This document shows positions 50,690-64,000 of a stretch of 64,000 nucleotides of DNA, piece by piece (positions within the stretch are counted from its first letter, which is position 1; every line of letters starts with the position of its first letter). Source of the stretch: Callaeas wilsoni (lineage: Eukaryota > Chordata > Aves > Passeriformes > Callaeidae); assembly GCA_013398955.1 (NCBI GenBank), contig VWPU01024347.1:17595-81594 (forward strand), given 5' to 3'. Below the pieces are notes generated by a model. It saw only the letters and a program-made list of their open reading frames with translations. It was not told where the DNA came from and did no database searches. Both the position numbers and the translations under genes were made by a program.

Positions 50690-53464
50690 CAAAAAGAAAG
50701 GACCTGAAGAAATGAGTAAGCATATAATAAAGATGTGATAAAATTTCACTGTTTCCTCCTCAAAACCTGTTTTTTAGATACATAAATAGGAGAACAGAGT
50801 CATCTCGGTAATTTTTAGGAGTCTAATGGTAACTGCTTTTCTCTTTGCCTATATAAATTAGTCAAGATGTATAACCTTGTGTTCTCATTTATGTTTCTGT
50901 TGATAAAAAATATAGAAGCATGAAACACATGGCTGGTCCGAGAATACCTACCAGATCAGGTATTTCAGGAGATGTACGCAAAGAGGTATCTAGTTTGTGA
51001 ATCCAAAAATGGAAATTACTACCTCACAAGATCCCTTGAATGAAGCTTCAAAATAAGAAAGATTAAAGATTCCTCTTTTTCAAGCAGGAAGGCTATGAAA
51101 TGAGTTCTCTGAAGCCTAGTGAGATACCAGAGGAAATAGCTTCATAAAAGTGTCCTAAGTCCAGGATGACAACCTAAAAGGGAAACATAGTCAAGATAAA
51201 GGGTGCAGACATCAGCACCTCAAGCCAAAGTAAGTCAGAAGAAGCTGAACAGTTCTATTGTTTCTGGCACAGCCTCAATACACTGCACAAAGTTATCTTT
51301 TGCATCTGTGTGTACTAGCACATAAAATGGCAAAAGACACCGATCTTGGAAGTATGAGAAACATGCTGAACTGAGGTGGACCATACATCTGGAAAAGCAG
51401 CAGAATAAGCATGATTAAATTTCTCATTGCCTAATCAACATCTTTGCTCAAACAAATAAATACTCCATTTTAAAAAAAAAGTCACTTTGAAGTGACAGAT
51501 TGAAAAGGATCCCTGCAATGCAATATGGTTTTGTCTATTGTACATATTTTAATCCAACAGCAAAGAACCCGAAGTACATTTATTAAAACCTCATTAAATC
51601 TTCAGTTATATTTTCCATGTATGCTTTTCTCTATTTGATTTCTCATGGCATCTCAAACCATTAACTTTATTAAACCAATATTTTCATTTCATGGTTTACT
51701 TCATTCCTTGCAAAAAATGCCATGCTAACAAAGCTGAATTTTGTACTAAATAAAAAAAAGGGCAAGGAATAGTACAGAGACTTATCCCTCAATAATGTAT
51801 ATTGATTAATGAGGAAATAATTAATTGGAATTGCAACTGTTGAGAGGTTTTGATATTAGAAATATAAAACAGATCTGAATGAAGAAAAGGTCAGCACTTC
51901 CTTGATATTTAACATCAAAAATAAAAGCACTGACTTTTAATATTTCTCTATACTAAGTTTCAAGTTTGCAGCATACATGTGGAATTGTCTGGCTTGACAA
52001 TTTTTTTCTGCTGTTCATAATAATTTTTTCAAGATACTGAACAATTTTGATAATGATTCCACAATTTACCTCCTTAAACCAAGTATTAGCTTTTCCAGAG
52101 ATACTACTATTTATTAAAATATTCTCTAATAGTAATAGTACTTGTGTTTCTGGAAAATAATTCTAATTTGCTATTGCAGCAGATAAAACATACCTGAATA
52201 GATCTGATATTGGAAGCTATAGAAATTATTCATTACATTATCATTATTGCACTACAAACATTACAAACATTGTTTTTCAGTGCTCAAGCAAATTAAGAGA
52301 TTGGAGTCAACAGTTACACAAAGACTCTCGAATTGTTGTTTGAATTGCTTTTTCCTCTTGGATAAAACATACAAAAATTTGTCTCTTAAAACTCTTCCCT
52401 CCTACCAGTCAGAGAGGTTATACTTAATCAGATAGTTACATCAATACAAATATTTTCAGGTATTTCTTGTGATTCTGCATAGAGTGATTATTACTCAATA
52501 GCCTAAATAGCATTAATTGTTTGTGAATGTATATGCTCCTGTTCCTCTGATTTAATAGAAAATTCATTAAGATGCTTTTAGATGCAAATACATACTTAAG
52601 GAAAGATAATTACTGTATGATTTTTAATTCCAATAATGCAAAGAGGGAAAAAGTCAATGTGAAATGATTGACAGAACAGCAGTTACACAAATGACAAGAG
52701 CAGTAACTAAATGTCTCTCTCTTTTTAACAAATAAAATCTAAAGGGCATTACAATTACCGACAACTATAAGAAGAAGAAAAATGCTTGGAATGCCATATA
52801 CACCTCCTTAAAGCAGTCAGAAATAAACATATGAATAGTTAAGTTCTTAATTCCTCAAATGTAACTTTTATGAAATCAATAATGTAAAAACTAAAATTCT
52901 GTTTTATATGGTGATAAAAAAATGGATGACCAGCAAAGAAAAAACAAGAAAAGGAAGGGTTATCACTGAAGCTTCCTGGAAAAGGACAGAGAGAGAAATG
53001 AGAAGGTAGGGACAAATCTTTTGAGACAGGGCTAACTGGGAGACCATCAGACAAAGCTGGTAACTGCTGTGCCACCAGAGAGACTCCTTACTACTCCTCC
53101 ATTTTCCCCACTGAGAGTCTGGCAGAATAGGTCAGAAGGTTAGTGTTCAAACTGCCATAATTTAGCAAAGGATTGGTATGTCCTTTATATCACACATAAC
53201 AGGTTTGATTTCCTGATAAGCAGAGTTCAAGGTACAGGCATACCTTGTTATCTTTCAGGGACATGTTCCTAAAAGTGCTACAGTTAGCAACGAGGGACAG
53301 CAAACTACCTTTTCCCCTAATAATTAATGTAATGGATGGTCTTGGTGTTTGCAATCACTTGTGAAGGGCCAGCATATCGCTGCATATTCTTTCATTTATT
53401 CTCCAGTGAAATTACACCTTAAAAATAAGATCTCAATAATACTAATACAAATTAATTATTAAAT

Positions 53465-53995
53465 AATTGAGATTGGATGGGATTTGAGGGGGTATCTAGT
53501 CCAACATCCTGCTCAGAGCCAGGTCACCTATGAAATCAGACCAGGCTGCTCAAAGCTTCAGCCACTCGGGTCTTGAAAACTCAAGGATGGAGACTGCTGA
53601 CATTAATGCTTGTAGTGAAAGAGATTTTCTTTGGACCAAGTCAGAATCCTCTGTTTCAACTGATATTATCTCATCCCTCTTCCATGCCCTGCTGTGAAGG
53701 GCCTGGCTCCATCTTCCCAGTGACCTGTCCAGAGGCACTGGCGATATTGCTGTTAGGAGCCCCAGAGGCCAGGCTGAACAAGCCCCCGCCCACCCCAGCC
53801 CCTCCTCCTGGGGCAAGTGCTCCAGCCCTGACCATTCTGGCAGCTCTCCCCTACATTCACTCCAGTTTATCACTATCTTGCTTGTATCGGATGTGCCAAA
53901 ACTGGACATGTCTTGAGGTCTTAACTATTCTCCTGATAATACAGCCTAGGATTTTGTAAGAGTATACTGTTGGCTAATACTGAGCTTGCTGTTTA
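53465..53995 (-). mobile_element. CR1 LINE fragment, about 530 bp
   Basis: This is the longest well-preserved CR1 in the window. Plus-strand phrases include 'tatctagtccaacatcctgc', 'gaaatcagaccaggctgctc', 'gggtcttgaaaactcaagg', 'gggcaagtgctccagccctg', 'cactccagtttatcac' and 'atacagcctaggattttg', in the order of a reverse-complemented CR1 3' half. It lacks the very last tail. The 119- and 128-codon open frames across it (53550-53909 minus, 53573-53959 plus) are readings of this element, not host genes. Confidence 0.93.
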
Positions 53996-56900
53996 CAAAA
54001 AAAATTTGTTTCCTTCAAAGACAAGAAGGATGATCCCACACAAGATAATATGCATCTCCTTATTAGCAATTGAATGCTACATAAAAACATTACTATATTA
54101 AAACTCACATATAAAAGACTGCTATAAATGTACTTCCAGCAGTTGTTTTAAACTAAATATGATACTAGAAAAATACATGGCTTTCCATCTGTTTTTCAGA
54201 ACTTAAAGGAACTTCCATTAAGCTGCCTGCAGGCCATCAGGCGTGCTTCAGTGCAACGGGGCAGCTCAGGGGAGCTTTTGTTAGAAGAGCAAAGGATGGA
54301 AAGACACGGTAATGGCAACAGCAGAAATGGTCATCAAAGGATACTAAAATGACTGACAGACAAGCAGTGGGTAGGGGAGCACAACTGGATCTGTCTTCTT
54401 TCAAATCTAAGATATGTAAAATGTCCTTTCCCAAGCAGTCACAGTAATTGGAACCACATTACCATTAACAGAAAAACAAAGCAGACAGTGTGAAGACCTC
54501 TCTTCGTAAGCATGACATGAAAGCCAAAAAAGCTCATCAACTGCATTTCAGCTCTAGAGACAGCTATCAAACAATACAAGTGTTGTATACTAGCCGGTTT
54601 ATTACAAGTCCTAATATATAGATATCTCTGTGCATCATTATCCAGAAATGAAACATATATTGGTTCTAAAAATTATTTTTCTGAACTGTACAAGTCTTTC
54701 AAATCAAGCAGAGAATCTTGGTAAGAACAATAAACACACAGACAACAGTAGCAATAGCACAAGAGAATATGGAAGATACTTTTACAGCCCTAAACAAAAG
54801 GAACGAGCTACAGTAACCTTATGCATGCTTCTTAAAGTTTGGAGTCATAAATGAATCCTGAACAGATACATCACCAAGCAGCTTATGACACTAATGAAAC
54901 AATCTCATTTCTCTTCATTTGCAAACGAGAAAAAGGTCAAGTGAATCTAAGCTTTCTATAAAGCAGCCTATCCCAATAAATTCTTCAGTTATCAAATTAT
55001 CCTATATTACCTGCCGAGGCATGTGAGAAATGAAAATACTTGAAAAATGCAGTAACTATTGTGAAAAATAATCAGTTAACTCCAAGCTGTCTCCATTCTT
55101 GAGCATATTTGCTTTCACAACATACTTTTCTGTATTTTATCAGTCATCTGACAAGTTTAACAAAATTTTTATAGACAGACACAACTTTGCCTTTACAACT
55201 CAAGTTACTAATTTGAGAAGAGCAGTATTGTGAAAAGCAGTTGAAAATAAAGAAAACAAAATCCAGGTTTGAAAAGAAAAAAAGGAAGTCAGGATTTATG
55301 AATTATTGGGATACTAAAAGGCTTTGCAATACAAGTTTCATGCATGCATTCTAAGAAGAGTCTTAGATGTGACAGAACCATCACTTTTCTCCTGGGGCAC
55401 AAAAGCAAAAAGCACTGAAATTCATTTATTTTAGTGCATATCATTCTCAGACTAATCAAATTTTCTGTTTCTCTGCTTCCTCTAATTATATCCAGCTCTC
55501 TTCTCTCTTCCTACACATCTTTGTCTTAATTTTTCTATTTTTCTCCCATTTGCTCTGTTCTCTCTCACCATTTCAACAATTCCTTCTGTAGCTGAACTAT
55601 CGCAAACCCTGCAATAACCACACCTAAGAAGTGTAATTTTCCTTCTTCTTGTAGAGGACTTGAAAACAAACGTTTGTTCTTTTGGGTCTTTTCCCCTAAT
55701 GGGATCATTGGACGCAGACACTCCTGATCTCCATATATTCCCTGTCCCAAATGAGAAGCATATCAAAGCAGGCATCTTTTTAATTGTGCAAGAAAGAGAA
55801 AACTCCTACTACTCTGTGTGTCCAGTGCTTTTAACATTTCATCCCTGTCATTATCCATTCTTTCTAGGAGCCCTAGAACGTGGCTCTATCATGCAACTAA
55901 GCAGGCAACTGCAGATGCAATCCTTGTACCCACTGAAGAGCAAATGAAAAATTTCTTCAGACAGCTCATATTGTTAACATTAACTCCTTCGATAAAGGAA
56001 CCCATTCACTGAACAGTATGCTACAATATGGCTTTAACCTTTTGTATTCTTATGGTTTACAAGACTTCTACTGAATGGGGACCTAAATATTGATAGAAAA
56101 AGTTAATTTCCCTTTAAAATTGGAAGAATGAATTGTTGCACTTCAGTCTGGCCATGTTATTTACCAGTTCTGTATGAATATTTAGGTCATGACTGAAAAG
56201 CAGTCTAGTTACCACTGCACTTCAGTTAACCTCCTTTTGTGTGATCTGCAATTCTTTTGCCTTGTTTATTACAATAAGGTTTCAGTAGGTGAAGGTGTTT
56301 AATATTTTTCCGAAGTAATTTAAACTCTATTCCACTCTGAGCTCCATTCTTAGCATTCCATTCTTCTGCTGTTAAAGTCTGAACCAGGTTAGAACCAGAC
56401 TTTAGGCTTAATCTGAAATCCCTTAATAGGGTAATACCTCAATTTGCCTTAATTCAAAATGAAGTTGATCTTTCAGAAAACAAGACAATCTGCAAACTGT
56501 CAGCTGTTCTTGGAGATGCAGTGTTTATAGGCACATGACACTAAAACATGGTTGTCTTAGTAATACTGATGGGATACACAGTCTAATACTTTGACTACTT
56601 TTATATAAATGGGCTGAAGTTCGCCCCATATTTTCACTTCTTTCCAATCTCAGAATTCCTGGTAATCATAAACAGACATTCAAAGGCAAGTAGTAAAGAG
56701 TGTACACTGCAAATGTGCATATAGAAATCATACTTTTGCAGTGCAAATCTCAGAGGTGAACTTGCGCTGGGAACCATCACACTGACACAGGCTCTACTAC
56801 ATTATGATTACAAGTATTAGAGGCATTGAGGTTCCCTAGGATCACTCTGCCACATGCTAAAAGTATTTTAAGGTTTGAAGTCTATTAATATCAAATGAAA

Positions 56901-57091
56901 GCACGTCAGCTATAAAAGCAGTGCAGAACTTCCTTGCAGAAGAATAAAAGGAAAAGAATTCTTCTTGCTGCCTGACAGAGTTAAAGGGCCAAACATTTCA
57001 AATTGCACTATGGAATGAAGCAGTAGGCACATTACCTCAAAAAACATGAGTGACCTAACCATAAAGTAAGTCACTAATCTGATTGACTCAT

Positions 57092-57113
57092 ACACACACA
57101 CACACACACACAC
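57092..57113 (+). repeat. CA dinucleotide microsatellite
   Basis: Eleven uninterrupted AC units. Its minus-strand reading gives the VCVCVCV run in a meaningless small frame at 56910-57131. Confidence 0.97.
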
Positions 57114-60100
57114 TGTATAATACTTCCTCATATCAGACTATCCAGTGACTATACTGAGTAGGAAAACTGACAATCCAGCAGTACTCCTGACAGGGAGAAC
57201 ACAACTAAGAACTTTACTAGCTATATTTCCATTTGCTGAATCCCCATTGTTACAGGACGTTCAGGATTTACTGTACAGATGGTTCTGGTCAGCAAAAGCA
57301 ACATAGCAAAAACACTCTGCAGCTTTCCCAGCTAGAAAGTTAAAAAAACCCTAAAATTGTTCTCTGATTTGAAAGAATTTGAAGAGAAAGATTTACACTT
57401 ACTTCCTGTTGGTGTCTAATCTTGTGTTATCTCAAAGTTCTTTGAAAATAGGTCTTAAGTCATCACTCTTCACTTTTGTTATTTTTCAGCTGGGAACAAG
57501 CCATCCTATTTACTGATTCACTCAACACTTCTATCAGATGATGAGCCAATTCAATTTGATCAGTTATTCCTAAGTGAGGAGATCTCATTTTGCCTATTTT
57601 TAGTAAATGATATGCGATAGTGTCACCCCATTATTATTATTAATATAATGATTCTGATTACAGGCAGGGGACAGAACACTTCTTTTTCTTAAGTTCCAGG
57701 GATATGGAAGTGCAAACTGTCCTCCAGAGTGAAGCTTAAGCCTTACATCAGCAGATTACTGGAATTAAGTCCTTAGATGAGGTAAAAGGTCTCTGTCATG
57801 GGAGTGAAGGTCTTAGGAAGTTAAGATTGAAAACACTTTTACTCAAAATAGGACCTCCACCCAAGCTTCCTGTTTTTGTCAAGGAGATCACAGACTCTTT
57901 CAGATGAGAGTCCTTCTGGAATTTTTAATAATAGCTTTTCTCGTCAGTATTTTGGACCTTGCATGAAATGTTCCTCTTTAAAGCAGAGTAAACAAAAAAT
58001 ATTAGTGTCAAATTTGATAATTACCATCAGTGAGAAAGCTACTAGTGGAGGTGACACCCTGGAGAAGTGAAGGTAAAGCAGAAATCACAGTATAGTTCTG
58101 GACCTTGTGTTCTATTCTCTGCTTTGTGTTGAAAAAGACTAAGTATGATAATGTAAGAGTGTGGATTGTAGGTGACATGCATGAATATTGATAAAGAAGG
58201 GAAACTGTCATTAGACTTGAGTGTATGAATGTTCAGATGTGGAGACAAATACCTGAGGGAATTAGTATTTCACTAAAAAGATGTTACTTCTAGATGAATA
58301 GTGCTAAAATTTGAAATTCAATTGGCCACAGCGGGTTTTCTAACAGATGTCTGGGCTTTCAACAATGAAGGGCATTTTCCAGGACTGCACTTAATACGTA
58401 AGGTAAGGAGAACAGTAAATTAGTCTTCACTTAGCTTTGTGATGAAGTTAATATTGGTGTATGTGCAGAAAAGTATAAAGCTAGATCAGATTAATGCAAA
58501 AATACAATAAAAAAATATATATATGTATTTATATACAGTATTACAGTATATTAACCACAGAGATTCGCTTGTTTGACCCACACAATGTAAATGACTTTCC
58601 TGAATTCTTGTTTGAATTTGAGTATGTTAGTAAGAGTAAAGAGTATCTGCTTTGAGCGAAACAGTATTTTAGATACATGTCAAATTCTAACCAGGGATCA
58701 TTCTGATGTGGCTTGTGGCTTAAACTGTTTAAACAATTTTCTTTGAACTTTCAAGAGATAGTCTCTCTTTCAGAATAATAAAATTTTTCAAGCTAATTCA
58801 ACTCTGCCTGTAACACCAATACTGAGAAGACCCAGAATATTTAGCATTTTATCCCATCTTAAATTTGCTTCTTCAAAACAGAAGAAAATGTTCTTTATGA
58901 ATCTCTGTTCCCTAGCCACAGAATGTAACACAACTCAACAGAACTTGCTTGTTTATATAAAATATAATCTCTTTCTGAAAACAAATGAAGTATTGGTTGT
59001 CACTTACCATGACACACATCATTATAAATTAATAAAGGAATAAAACTTTTTACAACTGTAGGTATCTTTCCCACCTATTATAGCTATTTTTTTTTCTGGC
59101 CAGTGACAGGAAGTACCTTTTCCGAGTTTCCTTGCTGGACTGTAAAGAATTACTTGTAAGTTTGTGAAGTTAATAGCTTTGACAGAATTCAGAAGTTATT
59201 ATTTATATGCCATCATTAGGGGCTTTAAAAAACTCAGAACAATTATTTTTCTTATTTAAGTAAAGTCATATTCATATGCATTTTTAGTATTGTGGGAAGC
59301 AAAATTGTCACCACACAAGTGCAATAGTGTGTTTCAGGACCTTTAGTCCATCAAGTGCTACACTGTTGTATCTGTGCCATTACCACTCTTTCGTGTTTCT
59401 AGAATTGTGGCATCGTTATATAGAATGCTATATAATTTGGTACTTCTGTTTTATTGATACTTTTCTGTTACTTTCCAAATTTCCATTTACTCTATTCTCT
59501 TATGCTCTTGCTAAACATGACAACCAATCTCTCATGTGAATTATTCTCTGTAGCACACGGAATGAATTTAAAGACAGGCTGATCGTGTCAACATTAAAAT
59601 AGGACAAATATGTTGCTTTGGCACAGTGAAGTCAAATACAGGCCACAAAAGTTTGGATTATGCACAGACAACTCCCCTCTTCACCATTCCTTGGTATGCT
59701 ATCATTTACACACACTCTACAACATAAAATACAAACAATAAAAAAAATTCTTGCAAATATATTTACTTAAAATGAGAAATATAATAATTTGGCACATGTG
59801 AAATTATTAAAGGCAGAGGAAAAAAACTATTTTGTTCATTCAGATATTGCAGATTTACTGAATTGGAACATAATCCTTGACAGTTTGTACAATCAACATC
59901 TACACTGCAGGTACCTTTAACTCCGGTTTAGTTTAAGGCATCTTAAATTAATTTTTTTACTTTGGCCTAAGATAACTACTGTTTGAGTGTTTTCCTAAAA
60001 CACTACATTTCTCAGCTGTAACAGCATCTGTCATTCTTGGCGTGGAAGCAAGCTCTTGTACGAATGTGAGCAATCTTTTTTTGCTTCTTTAGAAATGCAG

Positions 60101-63100
60101 GGTATGTTCAACAACTGTACTATGGATCTATAGGAATCTAAAGCATGTGTTTAAAGTAATTCAATGCATCTCTCAGATCATGATCAAATACAGCATGCAA
60201 TATGATTAATAAAATAAACAGCAGACTGAAGTACTTGTACTCTTACAAAGACATAAAACAGGACCATAAACTTTGTGAATAGGAAAGGAATTAAAATATA
60301 CACTAGAGGGAGAATTATAACTTGCATATTCACTTATTTTTTATGTATTTAAGAAAGAAAAGTCTACTGTTACTGCAAATATTTTGGTCAGATTTTACAC
60401 TTAAAATTGCAACAACAAAAGCAACAATATTTAGTGCTTTGGTATTATTCTCCTATGAATTTCCATTTCTACAGCTCTAGTGGCATTTACACAGTTTTCA
60501 TTTTGCATTTCTCATTGACTAAAAAATTAGTTTATGTAGCTCCAAAAAAAGAGAAATGCATAGTTTGGGACTGTTCAAAAGAATAGTAAACAGCAAAGTA
60601 AAATAAAGAAAAAAAGGAAGATGAGACACCGTTTGACATTAAGGTGACTCAGGAAAGAAAAGAAACCTTTCTACAGTACTATTGAAAATATGGTTCTTTC
60701 ACTCTTTATGTTCAAGAGTTTTGCTACGGAGTTTCAATAGCAAAATCTTCTATGTGTGCCAAATAGACTGTGTTTACAAATATCTTTTTTTCAAGTTTTT
60801 TTCTAATATTGTTCCCACTGTAAGTATTACTAGTTCTCAAACTATTATTATTACCATGCAATTTCTAAAGTTGTAATTTGAAAAAAAATTGCAAAAATGG
60901 CAAAAAGAAGAGGTCTTGAGCACAATTCAGTTGGTAGGGATAGAAATTACATTTTCGTGAAGACCTAGAAAACTATTTATAAGCATCAGTGTTGTTATTG
61001 GCAAAACTATTCTTCTTTCATTTGGAACAATCACATTTCAGTAATCTTTTTATTTCCTTATTTTAGGAAATTCTCCTTCATTATATTACCTCCACAAGCG
61101 TAGTTTTAATTTTGGAAAATATCGTTCTATTTTTCAAACAAACTCAGTTTAGAAGATTGTTTTTAAATGGTTCATTTCCTATTTTAGCATTAAAATGGGA
61201 GTAACAGAAAATTACCACTTTCTAACCATATTTAAGATCACTGAATTGATATGAAACGTGCACATATGCAAGACCAAGAAAGAATCTCTTTTCAGTGATC
61301 ACACATTTACATATATAAAGTTATCTGACTGTCATTTCGGAGGAATGTACTCGTACGCGAGTAAATGCTCTGAGGGTTTGCATTATGAATCATGCATTAT
61401 AGTTTGTACTGCTGGCAGCTTGGCATCAATTTGAATATACAAGGATTTATTCTGTAGGCTGGTAACTGGAGTAGGAAGGCCAATACAAGTAAGCATAAAA
61501 GCTGCTTGAATTGTAAACATTTTGGAAAAATAACAAGTACTAATATGATGAGAGAATTTCACTATTTAAGTGATGCTTAAGCATGTCTGTTCATTTCATA
61601 TATGAGCTATATTACTTAAATAAAATCTTAAAGTGTGGCAGGCAAGTGAAAGTTAAGGATGTTGTTTGAACTGTAACATAATTTATACTATTCTATTCCT
61701 TACACCCAAAGCGTAGTAAAAAGGCATTCTTACAGATAATATATTTTCTGTTTAACAGGACACAAAAGATAGTCCATATGGCTAATAATTACCAAAACAA
61801 ATGTGACTAAAAATTATGTATTTCTAAAAGACAAAAAAGGACTACTACTTAACATTTCCATAACATTTTAATGTGGTAGCTGCTAAATAAAATGTACAGA
61901 AAAGTTAAAACAAAGCAAGTAAAAAAATTACAGAGAAGTCAGTGTAATTTGTTGTATGATTTTTCCTAACTAATACAGGAAAAAAAATTGCCCTGACAGG
62001 TTTGTATGGTTAAACTGTTAAATGATAAGAATGAAGAAACAACTTACAAGTATTTGCACTTTCCCAAATGTTATTTTCCCCCTGCAACTCAGTACCGCAA
62101 GTTCAAATTGATTAGCATCATACACCAGAGCTAAAATTACAACTTTTGAAAATTACTTCCTTTCCATTTTTTAGCAATTCCATTTTTGTGTCCTATTGAC
62201 AAAACACTGAATAGCTGAAGATCTGAAACGTAGATTAAAAACATATTTGAGGAAGGATAATAATTCAGATGCTTGCAGCTCCTTTGTAAGGACACTCAGC
62301 ACAGGTTCATTTGGGTGAGTTGTATCTCATGTTGAGTATTTGGAGCAAAAATGACTGCACATCTTCTAGTGATGAGCTTCTCTGAAATGAGGAGAGTGCG
62401 ATTCTCACAAAACAATAATAATGTAGCATAATCACAAAACTAGTAAGAATGTATATATGGATGGAGGACTTAGGGCAGGGCTAGGAAACTTAAGGTGATG
62501 GTTCTATTCACCCAGACTCTTACAAGACCTAGCAGACTGAGGAGAAGGATCTAGATTTGTTACATGAGATTAGGATAACTAACTGCTAACATGACCCAGC
62601 TATGCAAAAGACACAGAGTTCCAGGAATCACTAAGGTACATCTAGTGGAAATTATAGTATCACACGAGATGGAGCAGGAACTTATCTGAAACATTATTCA
62701 GAATTCCAGTTATCTGTGTTAAAGTGAGGTCAAGATTAAAAGAAATGGTACTCAGATGTCCTAAAGAACAAGGAATCTATCCCATGAGAAGTCAAATAAG
62801 CTACAATCTAGAAAAACAAAGTCTGACTAAGATTTTAAGAGGACAAAACAATAGATAAATTTGACTAATGCTATCATCAGAATGCTGTGATACAAACTAG
62901 GAGAAAATAATCTCCAAACAGAAATTAAAACCCCATCTGAACATAACAACTAGAATGTCTTCCACTAGGAATAGCACAGTTCAGAGTTTTAATTTCTGAA
63001 AAGACGGTTACATGAAATGATAAAATAATCACTGATCCAAAAGGCTTACCCTAAAAATGATGTTTATAAACCTTGTAAGTAACTACTATATTGCCAATAT

Positions 63101-63850
63101 CCACATTTGTAGAGTTTTCGTTTTTTTCCTTCATTTAATAATGGAAAAAGAAGTACAAAAACCACAATTACATAGCTAAAAGACTCTGAAAGTTATATTT
63201 TAATTGCGTTTTTATAATTGAGAATGTTTGATTGACTGTCACCAAAAAGCCCCCATATTTGTTTATTTTTCCCCTGTTGTGGCATTTTGCTAAACTCATG
63301 CATCACGTGTATCAAGACTTGCTGCCGAAAGTTCCGAACAAATTAACGTAACTTGCAGGTAACACCAAAGTCTGTTTAAATAATTAGGGAGACTGAGAGG
63401 GAAAGGGCAAGGGTCCTTTCTTTACGGGCAAGTCCTCAAATCATGCTACAAAAGAGAAGAAGCTTAGCCATTACCTCTTCTTCTAACAGTGTTCTGGAGT
63501 GAACTCAGTGATTTTGAATGAGTTAGCCGTGTTCTAAGAAAAACAGGCCCTTCAGGGACTTGAACAGAGTTCAAACACCTCCTACCCCTATCAAAATAAG
63601 CACTTAGCTTTCCAAACCAGGAGACTTCCGAGCATGCACAAGGACCTCTACCTAAATGTGCTCCAACTTGGAATGATTTTAAGTGCCTCTGAGGTTAGGT
63701 GGTGCTTGAGAACAGGAGGTATTGGTAAGACTTCACTGGAATCTAGGCAGGGAAAATCTACCCCCAGATATCACTATGACAACCTGTTAAAAAGTCATTA
63801 ACATGTGCAAAACCTGTACTTACCAACCATACATTACATTTTGAGTATAG

Positions 63851-64000
63851 TGTGGTGGATTGCCCCTGGCTGGATCCCAGGTGCCCACCAAAGCCACTAT
63901 ATCTCTCTCCTCTGCATCTGGACAGGGCAGAAGAAATATAACTCATGGGTCGAGATAAGGACAGGGAGAGATGAGGCCTCAGTTACCGTCATGGGCAAAA
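63851..64000 (-). mobile_element. LTR-like dispersed avian repeat, copy 2 (cut by window edge)
   Basis: It starts 'tgtggtggattgcccctggc', continues 'ggtgcccaccaaagccac' and 'ggtcgagataaggacaggg', and runs off the right edge at 'gtcatgggcaaaa'. Reverse-complemented, it aligns to the end of copy 1. The sharp TG start is consistent with an LTR terminus. It is better preserved than copy 1 and probably continues for several hundred bases beyond 64000. The small minus-strand frame at 63758-63946 is a shadow of it. Confidence 0.75.

Larger units (their letters stand above)
44444..64000 (-). other. PIBF1 upstream intron, partial, more than 19.5 kb
   Basis: This runs from the acceptor of exon A to the right edge. 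It holds an ancient plus-strand CR1/L3-like remnant (45160-46090), a BED-finger-like minus-strand frame (49707-49913), a minus-strand CR1 (53465-53995), a CA microsatellite (57092-57113) and the edge of an inverted LTR-like copy (63851-64000). The gaps 46091-49706, 49914-53464, 53996-57091 and 57114-63850 are AT-rich with no exon or family I can recognise. I specifically looked for the preceding PIBF1 exon here and did not find it. Confidence 0.75.

Noticed and set aside
53233..53330. 'caggcatacc' start resembling a mariner/Tigger-type terminal repeat
   Set aside because: Only about ten bases match what I remember, no second terminus was found, and the sequence soon diverges.
53550..53959. 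119- and 128-codon frames on opposite strands
   Set aside because: Both lie across the CR1 3' region, which is non-coding or decayed.

Overview
This window is vertebrate, and almost certainly avian, nuclear DNA. It is AT-rich, with short exons separated by long introns. It carries several fragments of CR1, the LINE family typical of birds and reptiles, whose 3' ends read like 'ccttccaatccaaaccactc'. It also carries two copies of a dispersed LTR-like repeat that I recall from bird genomes, passerines especially. Nothing suggests bacterial, viral or plasmid DNA. There are no operons, CRISPR arrays or recognisable structural RNA genes.

One protein-coding gene accounts for all the secure coding sequence: PIBF1 (progesterone immunomodulatory binding factor 1, also called CEP90), on the minus strand. 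Seven consecutive internal exons were located. In transcript order they are 44443-44278, 41224-41074, 37085-36995, 33675-33573, 31822-31692, 22684-22600 and 4706-4530. All have GT donors and AG acceptors, and the phases agree at all six junctions. Together they give 904 bp, about 301 codons, matching roughly the C-terminal 40% of the vertebrate protein up to the conserved ENIFTPKPTLF segment. The upstream exons lie beyond base 64000. The last, very short coding exon (about 16 residues in human) was not found between 1 and 4529 and probably lies left of the window.

Layout, left to right. 1-4529: intron downstream of the last exon found, with an old CR1 fragment at 1-580. 4530-4706: exon. 4707-22599: a 17.9-kb intron with a CR1 tail, two strong short hairpins (10313-10378 and 12211-12251) and a same-strand open segment at 20298-20743 that may be an alternative last exon or a decayed retrocopy. 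22600-22684: exon. 22685-31691: a 9.0-kb intron with a CR1 tail at 27731 and a perfect hairpin at 31153. 31692-44443: five closely spaced exons with CR1 pieces, a purine-rich tract at 37881-38033 and an LTR-like repeat at 42990-43776. 44444-64000: more than 19.5 kb of intron with two long CR1 remnants, a small BED-finger-like reading frame, a CA microsatellite and a second, inverted LTR-like copy at the right edge.

I found no convincing new biological system. The most useful leads are the in-frame candidate terminal exon at 20298-20450, the missing final exon, the short hairpins and the possibly split CR1. Repeat and gene family names come from recognising sequence by eye; no database search was run.
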